The position numbers and the translations under genes were made by a program. From NCBI GenBank assembly GCA_043783155.1, contig JAYVZS010000065.1, positions 1-64,000 of the forward strand: 64,000 nucleotides of DNA. Direction: 5' to 3'. The DNA is from JAPLDA01 sp043783155. GTDB lineage: Bacteria > Bacteroidota > Bacteroidia > AKYH767-A > 2013-40CM-41-45. How positions within the stretch are numbered: the stretch's first letter is position 1; the number at the start of each line of letters is the position of its first letter. Positions 44,875-54,426 of the stretch are shown piece after piece. Under the pieces are notes generated by a model. It was not told where the DNA came from, did not search any database, and saw only the letters and a program-made list of their open reading frames with translations.

Positions 44875-46227
44875 ATGAAAAAAACAATAATGCTTATGAC
44901 TGCTTCACTTATACTATTGTGCAGCACATTCGCGGGAACCAACAACGAAGAAAAAATTCTTCCGTACCCGATTCACCAGAAAAAACTTGCCAACGGAGTG
45001 AACGTTGTCACGGTTCCTTATGACAGCCCGGGACTTGCGGCGTTTTACGTTGTTATCCGTGCCGGCTCCCGTGATGAAATTGAAGCAGGTCATACCGGTT
45101 TCGCACATTTCTTTGAACACATGATGTTTCGCGGTACCGAAAAATATCCAAAAGAAAAATACAGCGAAGTATTGAAGAGTACGGGCGCCTCTGCGAACGC
45201 CAATACAAGCGAGGACCGCACATTGTATCACATGACAGGGAGTGCCGACAAGCTTGAAACGATGTTTGAGATGGAGTCTGACCGTTTTCAAAACCTCAAA
45301 TATTCAGTGCAGGATTTCAAGACTGAAGCCGGCGCTGTAAAAGGAGAGTACACAAAAAATTCAGCAAGCCCTTACAATCAGCTGGACGAAAAAGTTTCGG
45401 AGACTGCTTTCAAGACACACACATACGCGCACACCACGATGGGTTATTTCAAAGACATTGTTGACATGCCGAATCAATATGATTACTCCATCGAATTCTT
45501 CAAGCGTTTTTATCGCCCTGAATATGCAACCATTATTGTTGTGGGTGATGTAACTCCGGAACGCGTGGAAACATTGTCGGAAAAATATTTTGGTAAATGG
45601 CAGCATGGAAATTATGTTTCTCATATTCCTCAAGAGCCGGTTCAGACTGAAACGCGTTACACACATATACAGAAATCCGGCTTCCCCCCTTACCTCAACC
45701 TCAATTACAAAGGACCTTCTTTTGATGACAAGTCGATGGACATGCCTGCGCTGGATGTACTCTCTTCTATTTTATTTTCAGAAAAAAGTGATTTGTATAA
45801 AAAGCTCGTGCTTGCTGAACAAAAAGTTCGCAGCATCAATGGCGGTGCGAACGACACCCGTGATCCGAACCTCATCAGCATCGGCGCTTCATTGGTAAAA
45901 GCGGAAGACATGCAATATGTAAAAGATGAAATTACAAAAGTGCTTGCGGAAGCGAAAACAAAAAGACAGGATCCGCAGGTACTTGCTGATACTAAATCCC
46001 ATTTGAAATACAGTTTCGCGATGAACATTGATAACCCGACTGTTATAGCCGAATCGTTGTCTCATTATACCTGGCTCACGGGAGATCCTGAATCGCTGAA
46101 TCGTTTGTATGCATTGTATGATAAAGTTACTGTTGATGATCTGCTCAATGTAGCGAACAAATATTTTATCAACACAGGACTTACCGTTGCAACCATTTCT
46201 CCTTCAGCAGAAGTAGGTGTGAAATAA
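44875..46227 (+). CDS. M16 zinc protease, catalytic subunit
   Basis: 450 residues. Signal peptide MKKTIMLMTASLILLCSTFA, then an M16 domain with the inverted zinc motif HFFEHMMFRGT (HxxEH) and the distal ligand region TEAGAVKGEYTKN. The C-terminal half is the second M16 domain (FGKWQHG, LNLNYKGPSF). The open frame starts far upstream at 44533 inside gldH, but ATG 44875 begins the signal peptide. Together with the next gene it forms the usual pair of active and inactive M16B subunits that make a heterodimeric clamshell peptidase in the periplasm. Confidence 0.9.
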   Translation: MKKTIMLMTASLILLCSTFAGTNNEEKILPYPIHQKKLANGVNVVTVPYDSPGLAAFYVVIRAGSRDEIEAGHTGFAHFFEHMMFRGTEKYPKEKYSEVLKSTGASANANTSEDRTLYHMTGSADKLETMFEMESDRFQNLKYSVQDFKTEAGAVKGEYTKNSASPYNQLDEKVSETAFKTHTYAHTTMGYFKDIVDMPNQYDYSIEFFKRFYRPEYATIIVVGDVTPERVETLSEKYFGKWQHGNYVSHIPQEPVQTETRYTHIQKSGFPPYLNLNYKGPSFDDKSMDMPALDVLSSILFSEKSDLYKKLVLAEQKVRSINGGANDTRDPNLISIGASLVKAEDMQYVKDEITKVLAEAKTKRQDPQVLADTKSHLKYSFAMNIDNPTVIAESLSHYTWLTGDPESLNRLYALYDKVTVDDLLNVANKYFINTGLTVATISPSAEVGVK

Positions 46228-46286
46228 AATGATCATTCACAATTGCAGAAACTAAAAACCAAGAACTTAAAACTAAGAACCATCCT

Positions 46287-47882
46287 ATGAAAACTAAACT
46301 ATATTCAACACTTATTCTCCTTTTTATTGTCGGCTGCACAGCTAATAAACAGGAAGGGATTGAACTGAAATTGCCGAAGTCGAACAAGATTGTTATCAAG
46401 TTGATGTTCCGGAACGGCTCTATTTGTGATCCGAAAGGAAAAGAAGGACTAACCGGCTTAACAACTTCATTGATCGCTGAGGGCGGAACGAAAGAACTGA
46501 CAAATTCCCAGATCACCGATAAAATATATCCGTGGGCCGCTTCTTATTCTGCTTCTTGTGATAAAGAAGTTTCCGTTTTTACATTCCAGGTCCCAAAAGT
46601 TTTTCTAAGCCAGTTTTATCCGATCATCAAAGGTCTGTTACTGACACCCTCATTTACACAGGAAGATTTTGACCGTGTGAAATCGAACCAGCAGAATTAT
46701 GTTGACCAGGTGATCCGGGCTTCATCCGATGAAGAGTACAGCAAAAAAGAGCTGGAAGATTTTCTTTTCCGCGGAACAAATTACCAGCATCTAACGGCCG
46801 GAACAACGCAAGGATTGAAATCGGTAACCCTCGAAGATGTAAAATCACAGTACAAAAATTTCTTCACACGTAACAACATCACCATTGGCATTGCCGGAGA
46901 TTATACGTCTGATTTTTTTTCAACGCTTAAATCAGACATGGGTGCTTTATCCGAAGTTCAGCCGGTGGTTCCTCAACCGGATAAAGCAAAAATGCCGGAC
47001 GGACTGAACGTTGAAATTGTTTCCAAAGAAAATGCTCTCGGATCGGCCATCTTCGCCGGTTTCCCAATGGACATCACACGGTCGAACGACGACTTCGCTG
47101 CATTGATGGTAGCGAACTCATGGCTGGGCGAACACCGTAAATCATATTCCCGACTGTATCAGAAAATCCGTGAAGCGCGTTCGATGAATTACGGAGACTA
47201 TACCTATATAGAATGGTATGAAAACGGCGGAGGTAACATGTTGCCGGTATCCGGAGTTCCTCGGTCATCCAATTATTTCAGCACCTGGATACGCCCCGTT
47301 CAAACAGCCAAAGGATTGAAAGGACAATACCCTGAGCTGAACGATATCAACATCGGTCATGCTCATTTCGCGTTACGCATGGTCTTGAATGAAATGGATG
47401 CACTCATTCAAAATGGAATGACACAGGATGCGTTTAACCTTACCCGTGATTTCCTCCGCAGTTATATGAAGCTCTACATCCAAAGCCCGGAACGACAATT
47501 GGGATTTCTGATGGATTCACATTTCTACGGAAGAAAAGATTACATCATGGAAATGGATAAGCTTCTCGCGAAACTTACAGTAGCGGATGTGAATACTGCC
47601 ATTAAAAAATACTGGCAAACCAAGAACATGGACATCGTCATCATCACCGATAAAACGGAAGCCGAACCGCTTGCAAAAAGTTTAAGAGAGAACGCTCCGT
47701 CGCCGATGTCTTATTCCAACACATTGAAGTCGGCGTTGTCGAAAGATATTCTTGAGGAAGATAAAACGGTTGAGAAATATCCCATGCCCGTAAAGAATGT
47801 AAAAGTTGTCAATTCTGATGATACCTTCCGGTCCACTTACAATTCGAAAGACAGTAAAGGCACACTTAGCCAGAAGAATTGA
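46287..47882 (+). CDS. M16 family lipoprotein, non-catalytic partner
   Basis: 531 residues. The lipoprotein signal MKTKLYSTLILLFIVGCTAN anchors it in the envelope. Two M16-like domains are recognisable (FRNGSICDPKGKEGLTGLT; IGIAGDYTSDFF; LNVEIVSKENALGSAIFAGFP), but the position of the HxxEH zinc motif reads LTTSLIAEGGTKEL, so it is catalytically dead. In M16B pairs the inactive subunit supplies substrate-binding residues. It lies 59 bases downstream of the active subunit and is probably in the same operon. Confidence 0.88.
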   Translation: MKTKLYSTLILLFIVGCTANKQEGIELKLPKSNKIVIKLMFRNGSICDPKGKEGLTGLTTSLIAEGGTKELTNSQITDKIYPWAASYSASCDKEVSVFTFQVPKVFLSQFYPIIKGLLLTPSFTQEDFDRVKSNQQNYVDQVIRASSDEEYSKKELEDFLFRGTNYQHLTAGTTQGLKSVTLEDVKSQYKNFFTRNNITIGIAGDYTSDFFSTLKSDMGALSEVQPVVPQPDKAKMPDGLNVEIVSKENALGSAIFAGFPMDITRSNDDFAALMVANSWLGEHRKSYSRLYQKIREARSMNYGDYTYIEWYENGGGNMLPVSGVPRSSNYFSTWIRPVQTAKGLKGQYPELNDINIGHAHFALRMVLNEMDALIQNGMTQDAFNLTRDFLRSYMKLYIQSPERQLGFLMDSHFYGRKDYIMEMDKLLAKLTVADVNTAIKKYWQTKNMDIVIITDKTEAEPLAKSLRENAPSPMSYSNTLKSALSKDILEEDKTVEKYPMPVKNVKVVNSDDTFRSTYNSKDSKGTLSQKN

Positions 47883-47967
47883 GAATAAAATATCGAACCG
47901 TTCGGTTGGTCTTACTTTCATTGAATAAAAGTTGAAACACCATGGTCAACCCTTGGTAAGTAAAGTC

Positions 47968-48969
47968 TTATTTGACTTCCTTTTTATTTAATGGTTTTAC
48001 ATAGAATGCATCCCCGTGCTCCATTTTATATTTATTGATCAGACTATATAAGTCTTTATAACTCGTTTTCTCTTCTTCAATTTGCCGGATAAATTCTACG
48101 CAGCCGGGAAAGTATTTCTTTAAGCCATCAACAAAATCAACTTTACTTAAATGAGCGACAAATTCATCGCCTTTAAAAATATAATATCCCAGCCCCTCAA
48201 ATCCCATAAACTTCCTGAACTCCCCGTCGTCATTAACCCCTGTTGCAAAGTAGACCACGAGAAGTTTATAGGCAGTGTCTTTTATGCAGAGCTGCATGTA
48301 CGTGTATTTATTCGGCTTCTTCTCCGGCCAAAAAGGATGAGCTTCATAAATTTTATTATAGTGATGGTGCTTATTCAGATTTAATAAAGCCCAACTCCGG
48401 CTATCAGTTTGCTTAAAGGCAGCCACATCATTATTAGACATGGATTGTCTGCGGCCATTAATGGGTGTATAAAAAACACGACCCCATTCATCCCAAATAT
48501 CCGGTTCACAATAAATCGTATCGTGTTTAAAAGTAATCAGGTAAAAATTATCTTCTGTGTTATAGAAACTCTGCTTATTTATTTTCTCCGTTGGATTTTG
48601 GCCTGACTTCAGTTCCTGCTCATAATATTTTTGTGAATACGGAGTAATTGCTCCCGACCATACATCGATTAAACCACCAAGAATTGTCGGGATATCTACA
48701 ATGGCCAGAGGATGTAATCTTTTCTTCAATTGAAACGTTTTCCTTTTATACCCTTCCTTAATAAGTGTCACTTGTTTTTTTGAAATCGAACGTTTCATTT
48801 CGAGTGTTAGAGGGGTCTCCCCTACATATTTTCCATTGATTTCCACTTTTGCATTTTGAGGGAGAGACGCGATGTGTATCGTGTCATGAGAACCTGAGTA
48901 AAAAGTTGCACAGCCGGGAAGGAGTATTGTCAGGAAAATAATGGTTACGCGGAAAACTCTGTCTTTCAT
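47968..48969 (-). CDS. PEGA-domain lipoprotein
   Basis: 333 residues. The lipoprotein signal IIFLTILLPGCATFYS is followed by a PEGA domain (about 30-95) with ASLPQNAKVEINGKYVGETP and LIKEGYKRKTFQLKK. A hydrophobic segment (AIVDIPTILGGLIDVWSGAI) follows, and then an uncharacterised C-terminal domain of about 200 residues. PEGA modules are thought to contact other surface or cell-wall components. Transcribed alone, converging with the M16 pair. Confidence 0.8.
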   Translation of the reverse strand: MKDRVFRVTIIFLTILLPGCATFYSGSHDTIHIASLPQNAKVEINGKYVGETPLTLEMKRSISKKQVTLIKEGYKRKTFQLKKRLHPLAIVDIPTILGGLIDVWSGAITPYSQKYYEQELKSGQNPTEKINKQSFYNTEDNFYLITFKHDTIYCEPDIWDEWGRVFYTPINGRRQSMSNNDVAAFKQTDSRSWALLNLNKHHHYNKIYEAHPFWPEKKPNKYTYMQLCIKDTAYKLLVVYFATGVNDDGEFRKFMGFEGLGYYIFKGDEFVAHLSKVDFVDGLKKYFPGCVEFIRQIEEEKTSYKDLYSLINKYKMEHGDAFYVKPLNKKEVK

Positions 48970-49154
48970 TGGTTGTTACATTAGGTTTAGCAAAATAAGG
49001 GAAATAATCTAAAATTTTATGTAAAGAGATTCCATCAAGGAAAAAAAGCGGGAGAATAAAATGAAAGAGATGCGGGGTGGGAAAAACGGGGCGATATTTC
49101 GTAAGCAGACGTTGGAAATAGAAAATTACAGAGAATAAAATTACAGACTATAAG

Positions 49155-49177
49155 GCTCTATGGTTTACCGATAGAGC
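49155..49177 (-). terminator. Possible terminator hairpin
   Basis: GCTCTAT and ATAGAGC form a perfect 7-bp stem around a 9-base loop, starting a few bases after the TAA stop of the next minus-strand gene. The T-tract after it (TTATA) is poor, so termination is uncertain. Confidence 0.4.
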
Positions 49178-49179
49178 TT

Positions 49180-49785
49180 TTATTGGATCGTCAGTAACCC
49201 CGTAAACTTCACTTTGTTCTCAAGGAACAACTGAAATGTATACGTTCCGCTTTTCAGTTTTCCTTTTGATAGTTCAATAGCGTTGCTCCTGATGTTGTTG
49301 ATCACCTTCACTTTTTTGCCAAGTTTGTCGAGCAGTACAAAATCAAATTCGTCGTTGCAATCGTTTTGAAAATAAAGAATGCTTTTATCTTTTATTGGAT
49401 TCGGTTTCAGCACGTATCCTTTATCACCAAAATCAGTGAACCGAATTTTGATGTAATCGGAAGTGCCCAGGTTCGTTAGATCAAGCTGGTAAAAATTGTC
49501 AGCGTTTTTTACCGGTGAGATATCCGTAAAAGAATAGGTTTCATCCGTTGCGCTGTTGCCACAAACTCCTGTCAGTTGCCCGATCTCGGTAAAATCGCGG
49601 TCATTTGTTGAACGTAAAATCCGAACTCCATCACAACGGTTACCGGCACGAATAACAAATGTAAGTTGGATCACTTTTCCTGTCTGAATGCCGTCGAAAT
49701 GAGCCAACGACTGACGATCCTGTGCATTTACCGAAACGACTGAAGAAAACAAAAATAAAAAAGAGGCAAACAACTTGTTTAGCAT
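49180..49785 (-). CDS. Secreted T9SS cargo protein
   Basis: 201 residues. Signal peptide MLNKLFASFLFLFSSVVSVNAQ. The middle (about 25-115) has the pattern VIRAGNRCDGVRILRSTNDRDFTEIG, a fibronectin-like module often seen before sorting domains (the N-x-x-x-F-x-x-I-G element). The last 75 residues are a T9SS type A domain (LKPNPIKDKSILYF, DKLGKKVKV, SGTYTFQLF). No catalytic domain, so it is a small surface protein. It is divergent from the penicillin-binding protein gene. Confidence 0.8.
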   Translation of the reverse strand: MLNKLFASFLFLFSSVVSVNAQDRQSLAHFDGIQTGKVIQLTFVIRAGNRCDGVRILRSTNDRDFTEIGQLTGVCGNSATDETYSFTDISPVKNADNFYQLDLTNLGTSDYIKIRFTDFGDKGYVLKPNPIKDKSILYFQNDCNDEFDFVLLDKLGKKVKVINNIRSNAIELSKGKLKSGTYTFQLFLENKVKFTGLLTIQ

Positions 49786-49906
49786 GGTAGGTAAAGGTAA
49801 AAAAATATTGTTGACTACTTCACGTTTTAAGGTCTGGAAACGAAATTCATCCTCTCAGAATTTTATTACTTTTACCTCCCAATCAGAAATATCCCGCAAC
49901 ATTTTT

Positions 49907-52117
49907 ATGGGTACTAAGAAAGACCATTCGCGCTACAAAAAATACCTCCTTGTTTTCTGGTTGATTGTGCTGCTGCCGTTTTTAGGAATCACCCTCTTTC
50001 TCTTCCTCGTTTCAAACGGCACCTTCGGTGAATTGCCTACGTTCGAAGAACTGGAAAATCCCAAAAGCAATCTTGCTTCTGAAATTATTTCGAGCGATCA
50101 TGTCGTGCTCGGAAAATATTATGTACAGAACCGCACCAATGTTCATTACAATGAACTGTCGCCGAACCTGATCAATGCATTAAAAGCGACTGAGGACATT
50201 CGCTTCGAACAACACTCCGGTATTGATATCCGCGGACTGATGCGTGTACTTTTCAGAGCCGGCACAGCCGGTGGAGGAAGCACTCTCACCCAACAGCTGG
50301 CAAAAAATCTTTTTCATGACCGCCCTAACACAAAGATGGAGCGAATCATTCAGAAGATTCAAGAGTGGATAATCGCCGTCCGTCTTGAACGAAATTATAC
50401 GAAGGAAGAAATTCTCGCCATGTACCTGAACACGGTTGAGTTCGGCAGCAATGCTTTCGGAATAAAATCGGCAGCAAGAACTTTTTTCAACCAGGTGCCA
50501 GGTACATTGAATGTACAGGAATCTGCTGTGCTTGTCGGTTTGCTGAAAGCACCTACACAATATAGCCCCGTGCGCAATCCGAAAAATTCTTTTGAACGCA
50601 GGAATACTGTACTCGGTCAGATGAGAAAATATAGTTTTCTTAGCGAGCATCAGTTTGATTCTCTGAAAGTAATTCCCATCAAACTTCATTATCAATCAGA
50701 AGATCACAACTACGGAATGGCTACTCATTTTCGTGAATCACTTCGCGGAGAAATGTTACAATGGTGCAAAGAACATAAAAAGGCCGACGGTCATCCGTAT
50801 AATCTCTACACCGACGGGTTGAAAATATACACCACCATCGATTCACGGATGCAGCGTTACGCGGAAGAAGCCATGCGTGAACATCTCTCCGAATTACAGA
50901 AAGCTTTTTTTGTTCATTGGAAAGGAAAAGAGCCATGGGCCGAGCACAAAGAGATTATCGCCGACGCAATGAAAAAAAGCGAACGGTATATAGCGCTGAA
51001 GGATTCAGGCCTGAGTGCAAAAGAAATTGAAAAAAATTTCAACAGGAAAGTGAAGATGACTCTCTTTTCCTGGAGAGGAGATATTGACACAACCTTGTCG
51101 CCGCTCGACAGCATCAAGTATTACAAGATGATTCTCCAAAGCGGATTCATGTCGATGGAACCGCAAACCGGTTATGTACGCGCATGGGTGGGTGGATTGG
51201 ATTACCGTTATTTTAAATATGATCACGTGAAAGAAGGAACACGGCAGGTAGGTTCAACCTTCAAAGCTTTTCTTTATACGCTTGCTATGCAGGAAGGATA
51301 TTCTCCGTGTTATAAAATTCCGGATGTAGCTGTTACTATTCCAATGCCTCCGCCTCAACCGGCATGGTCACCTCAAAACGCTGATGGAGTGCCATCGGGT
51401 AAAATGATGACTTTGAAATACGGACTTGCGGAATCGGTTAACAATCTCTCTGCTTACCTGATGAAACAATTCGGTCCGCAAGCCATGATAGACATTGCAC
51501 GCCGAATGGGAATCACCAGTCCGATTGATGTTGTCCCTTCCATTTGCCTTGGAACATGCGATGTATCGGTTTATGAAATGGTTGGTGCGTATTCAACATT
51601 TGTGAACAAAGGAGTCTGGACAGAACCCATTTATAAAACACGAATCGAAGATAAAAACGGAAATGTATTGCAGGAATTTGTTCCAAGAAAAGTGGAAGCA
51701 ATCAGTGAGGAAACAGCTTACCTGATGATCAACCTTCTTGAAGGAGTCGTTCAGTTTGGTACCGGTGCAAGGTTGCGTGGACAATATAAATTTACCAATG
51801 CCATGGCCGGAAAAACAGGTACGACACAAAATCAAAGTGACGGCTGGTACATGGGACTTACACCGAATCTTGTTTCCGGGTGCTGGGTAGGATGTGAAGA
51901 TCGTCTCGTTCATTTCCGTTCTCTTGAGCAGGGACAAGGCGCGCGAACAGCAATGCCGATCTGGGCGTTGTACATGAAAAAGATTTATGCCGATAAAACA
52001 CTTAAAGTTTCAATGGGTGATTTCGAAAAACCGTCACAACCGATTTCAGTGGAGCTCGACTGTGATAAGTACAAACAGCCGGGAGAGGATGAAAAAAATT
52101 CTGAACACAATTTTTAA
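49907..52117 (+). CDS. mrcA: Class A penicillin-binding protein (PBP1A)
   Basis: 736 residues. One N-terminal transmembrane helix (LVFWLIVLLPFLGITLFLF) is followed by a GT51 transglycosylase domain (EDIRFEQHSGIDIRGLMR, GGGSTLTQQLAKNLF, KIQEWIIAVRLER) and a transpeptidase domain with the SxxK serine in GSTFKAFLY, SVN in ESVNNLSAYL and KTGTTQ. It polymerises and crosslinks peptidoglycan at the cytoplasmic membrane. The frame opens at 49775, but the extra 44 residues are not family-like; ATG 49907 fits. The gene follows gldH only after an insertion of M16 and lipoprotein genes. Confidence 0.93.
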   Translation: MGTKKDHSRYKKYLLVFWLIVLLPFLGITLFLFLVSNGTFGELPTFEELENPKSNLASEIISSDHVVLGKYYVQNRTNVHYNELSPNLINALKATEDIRFEQHSGIDIRGLMRVLFRAGTAGGGSTLTQQLAKNLFHDRPNTKMERIIQKIQEWIIAVRLERNYTKEEILAMYLNTVEFGSNAFGIKSAARTFFNQVPGTLNVQESAVLVGLLKAPTQYSPVRNPKNSFERRNTVLGQMRKYSFLSEHQFDSLKVIPIKLHYQSEDHNYGMATHFRESLRGEMLQWCKEHKKADGHPYNLYTDGLKIYTTIDSRMQRYAEEAMREHLSELQKAFFVHWKGKEPWAEHKEIIADAMKKSERYIALKDSGLSAKEIEKNFNRKVKMTLFSWRGDIDTTLSPLDSIKYYKMILQSGFMSMEPQTGYVRAWVGGLDYRYFKYDHVKEGTRQVGSTFKAFLYTLAMQEGYSPCYKIPDVAVTIPMPPPQPAWSPQNADGVPSGKMMTLKYGLAESVNNLSAYLMKQFGPQAMIDIARRMGITSPIDVVPSICLGTCDVSVYEMVGAYSTFVNKGVWTEPIYKTRIEDKNGNVLQEFVPRKVEAISEETAYLMINLLEGVVQFGTGARLRGQYKFTNAMAGKTGTTQNQSDGWYMGLTPNLVSGCWVGCEDRLVHFRSLEQGQGARTAMPIWALYMKKIYADKTLKVSMGDFEKPSQPISVELDCDKYKQPGEDEKNSEHNF

Positions 52118-52186
52118 TTTGCACGTGTTGCGATTATCGAATCAACCTCTGAACTAAGTAATCAATACCAATCAACTAGTTTAAAC

Positions 52187-52885
52187 ATGAATAAGGTTGT
52201 AAAAAATTCTGAAGAAGCCATTCGCGGTATACAGGATGGAATGACTCTGATGGTAGGAGGTTTCGGGCTATGTGGCATTCCGGAAAACTGCATCGCCGCA
52301 CTTGTAAAATCAGGCGTGAAAAAATTAACATGTATTTCCAATAACGCAGGTGTTGATGACTTCGGCCTTGGGTTGCTGCTGCAACAACGGCAGATCAAAA
52401 AAATGATTTCATCGTACGTCGGTGAAAATGCAGAGTTTGAACGACAGATGTTAAGTGGTGAACTCGAAGTTGAATTAGTTCCGCAGGGAACTCTTGCCAC
52501 CCGTTGTCTTGCTGCCGGTTACGGAATGCCCGTTGTGTACACGCCCGCCGGCGTGGGAACAGAAGTAGCTATCGGGAAAGAAGTTCGTAACTTCAAAGGC
52601 AAAGATTATCTGATGGAATATGCCTTTGAAGCAGACTTCGCGATCGTGAAAGCGTGGAAAGGCGATACGCATGGCAACCTGGTTTTTCATGAAACGGCAC
52701 GCAACTTTAACCCGCTGATGGCGATGGCAGGAAAAATTACCATTGCGGAAGTGGAACACCTTGTCGAGCCCGGTACTCTTGATCCTGATCATATTCACAC
52801 GCCTGGAATTTATATTCATCGCATTTTTGAAGGGACGAAATATGAGAAACGCATTGAGCAGCGAACTGTAAAAAACAGAACCTGA
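52187..52885 (+). CDS. scoA: Succinyl-CoA:3-ketoacid CoA-transferase subunit A
   Basis: 232 residues, the normal size for the alpha subunit. Landmarks are DGMTLMVGGFGLCGIPENC at the N-terminus, ISSYVGENAEFERQ, LAAGYGMPVVYTPAGVGTEV and TPGIYIHRIFEG at the end. With subunit B it transfers CoA from succinyl-CoA to acetoacetate in ketone-body or branched fatty-acid use, in the cytoplasm. Normally scoB follows directly. Here 1.5 kb of a membrane glycosyltransferase gene lies between. Confidence 0.93.
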   Translation: MNKVVKNSEEAIRGIQDGMTLMVGGFGLCGIPENCIAALVKSGVKKLTCISNNAGVDDFGLGLLLQQRQIKKMISSYVGENAEFERQMLSGELEVELVPQGTLATRCLAAGYGMPVVYTPAGVGTEVAIGKEVRNFKGKDYLMEYAFEADFAIVKAWKGDTHGNLVFHETARNFNPLMAMAGKITIAEVEHLVEPGTLDPDHIHTPGIYIHRIFEGTKYEKRIEQRTVKNRT

Positions 52886-52917
52886 ATGTTGTTTCATAAA
52901 ACATTTATTTTCACGCG

Positions 52918-54426
52918 TTGACAAATCATCGTCCTTTTCGCTGGAGTGTTGCAGCTGCAATTGCCATTGCCTGTTTTTGTTTTTTTTATACGTTGTGTCG
53001 CGCGGAGAAATTATCCATGACGTGTGACGAAGCTTATACCTACCAGATTTTTCATGGTAATTCAGATCCGCTGCATACCGCAAATCATCATATTTTGAAT
53101 ACCTATATGATGCGGGCTTTTTCAATCGTTTTTGGAGAAAGTAAATTCGTCCTGAGATCGCCCAACCTGGTCGCTCATTTATTATTCCTGTTTTTTGGTT
53201 ATTTAATTTTAACACGATTAAAAAAACAATGGCTGGTAATTGCTGCATACCTGTCATTGAATCTGAACCCGTTTCTTCTTGAGTTCTTTTCCCTCGCGCG
53301 CGGCTATGGATTGTCAATGGGCTTCATGACAGCAGGTCTCTGGATGTTTTTAATGCATCTTGAAAAACAAACGGACCAGCAAAAAAAACCCATTCAATTT
53401 TTGTACGGCGCATTCATCTGCGCAGCCCTGGCCGTGCTTTCCAATTTTATGATGACTTATTTTTATGTTGGCCTGCTATCTCTTTATTTTTTTATGGAAG
53501 TAAGAAAATCATCTTCCCCAAAAAAAATTGTTATACATTTAAAAAAGAATGCCGGTTTTTATTTTTTAAATTTTTTGTTTCTGATTTTTGTTTACCGTAA
53601 TGTTTCTGTGCTTAACCGGGAACATCAACTTTATTACGGAGGCCAGCTTGGATTTTACTCTGATACTATTTCTTCCTTAGTGGATGACTCGCTGTCAGAA
53701 AAAATAAGGTACTTTAATGTTTCCGTTATTCCCGATCATTTTTTCAGTCTTGCCGTAGTCATTCTTTTCATACTCGCAACCCTTACTTTATTAAAAAGCA
53801 TACTCGTTAAGCAGATAAAGATTGATTTTTCCATTCTCTTTTACCTGCTGAGCATTACATGTTTACTACCCGTTATTTTGTGGTGGCTTACCGGTACGCT
53901 TTTACCAACCAACAGGACTGCCCTGGTTTATTATCCTTTATTCATCCTGATGCTTTTTTTTATGCTGAAAGAATTAACCCTGTCACAAAAAAAAACAGTA
54001 AAGATTTTTTCTCTAGTTTTTAGTTTGTTTATTTGCTCCTTGTTAGTCGCCAACATGGCTTTCAGCGCCAACTTTAAAAATACGACTGAATGGAAGTATG
54101 ACGCGAACGATGAAAATATGATTCAGGCGCTTCGGGATGATGTATTAAAAAGACATGCGTCACGTCAGGTTTCACTGGGTGTCAATTGGCTGTTCGAAGC
54201 CAGCATCAACTACTATCGTGAATACAAAGAATTAACCTGGTTGAAACCGGTTAATCACAATGATTACGACACAACTTCATTTGACTATTTTTACATCTTT
54301 GCAGATGATTCTTTCCACACAGCTTCAAAAATTGAAATTGACACTGTAAAGAAATTTGAATCAACAATTTTACTTCGAAAAAAAACTAACTCATGCTTGA
54401 TAAAACCGGGATCGCAAAAAGAATAG
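52918..54426 (+). CDS. GT-C-type membrane glycosyltransferase inserted between scoA and scoB
   Basis: About 502 residues, TTG start, with roughly ten hydrophobic helices. The first extracytoplasmic loop has SMTCDEAYTYQIFHGNSDP, with the DE pair that binds the polyprenyl-phosphate sugar in GT39/GT83-like enzymes; FSLARGYGLSMGFM is also typical of such proteins. The last 100 residues are soluble. It overlaps scoB by 34 bases and starts 33 bases after scoA, so it was inserted without breaking the transcription unit. Its DNA is richer in A/T runs than scoA or scoB. The sugar and acceptor are unknown, but it lies beside the glycan locus at 55-64 kb. Confidence 0.8.
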   Translation: MTNHRPFRWSVAAAIAIACFCFFYTLCRAEKLSMTCDEAYTYQIFHGNSDPLHTANHHILNTYMMRAFSIVFGESKFVLRSPNLVAHLLFLFFGYLILTRLKKQWLVIAAYLSLNLNPFLLEFFSLARGYGLSMGFMTAGLWMFLMHLEKQTDQQKKPIQFLYGAFICAALAVLSNFMMTYFYVGLLSLYFFMEVRKSSSPKKIVIHLKKNAGFYFLNFLFLIFVYRNVSVLNREHQLYYGGQLGFYSDTISSLVDDSLSEKIRYFNVSVIPDHFFSLAVVILFILATLTLLKSILVKQIKIDFSILFYLLSITCLLPVILWWLTGTLLPTNRTALVYYPLFILMLFFMLKELTLSQKKTVKIFSLVFSLFICSLLVANMAFSANFKNTTEWKYDANDENMIQALRDDVLKRHASRQVSLGVNWLFEASINYYREYKELTWLKPVNHNDYDTTSFDYFYIFADDSFHTASKIEIDTVKKFESTILLRKKTNSCLIKPGSQKE

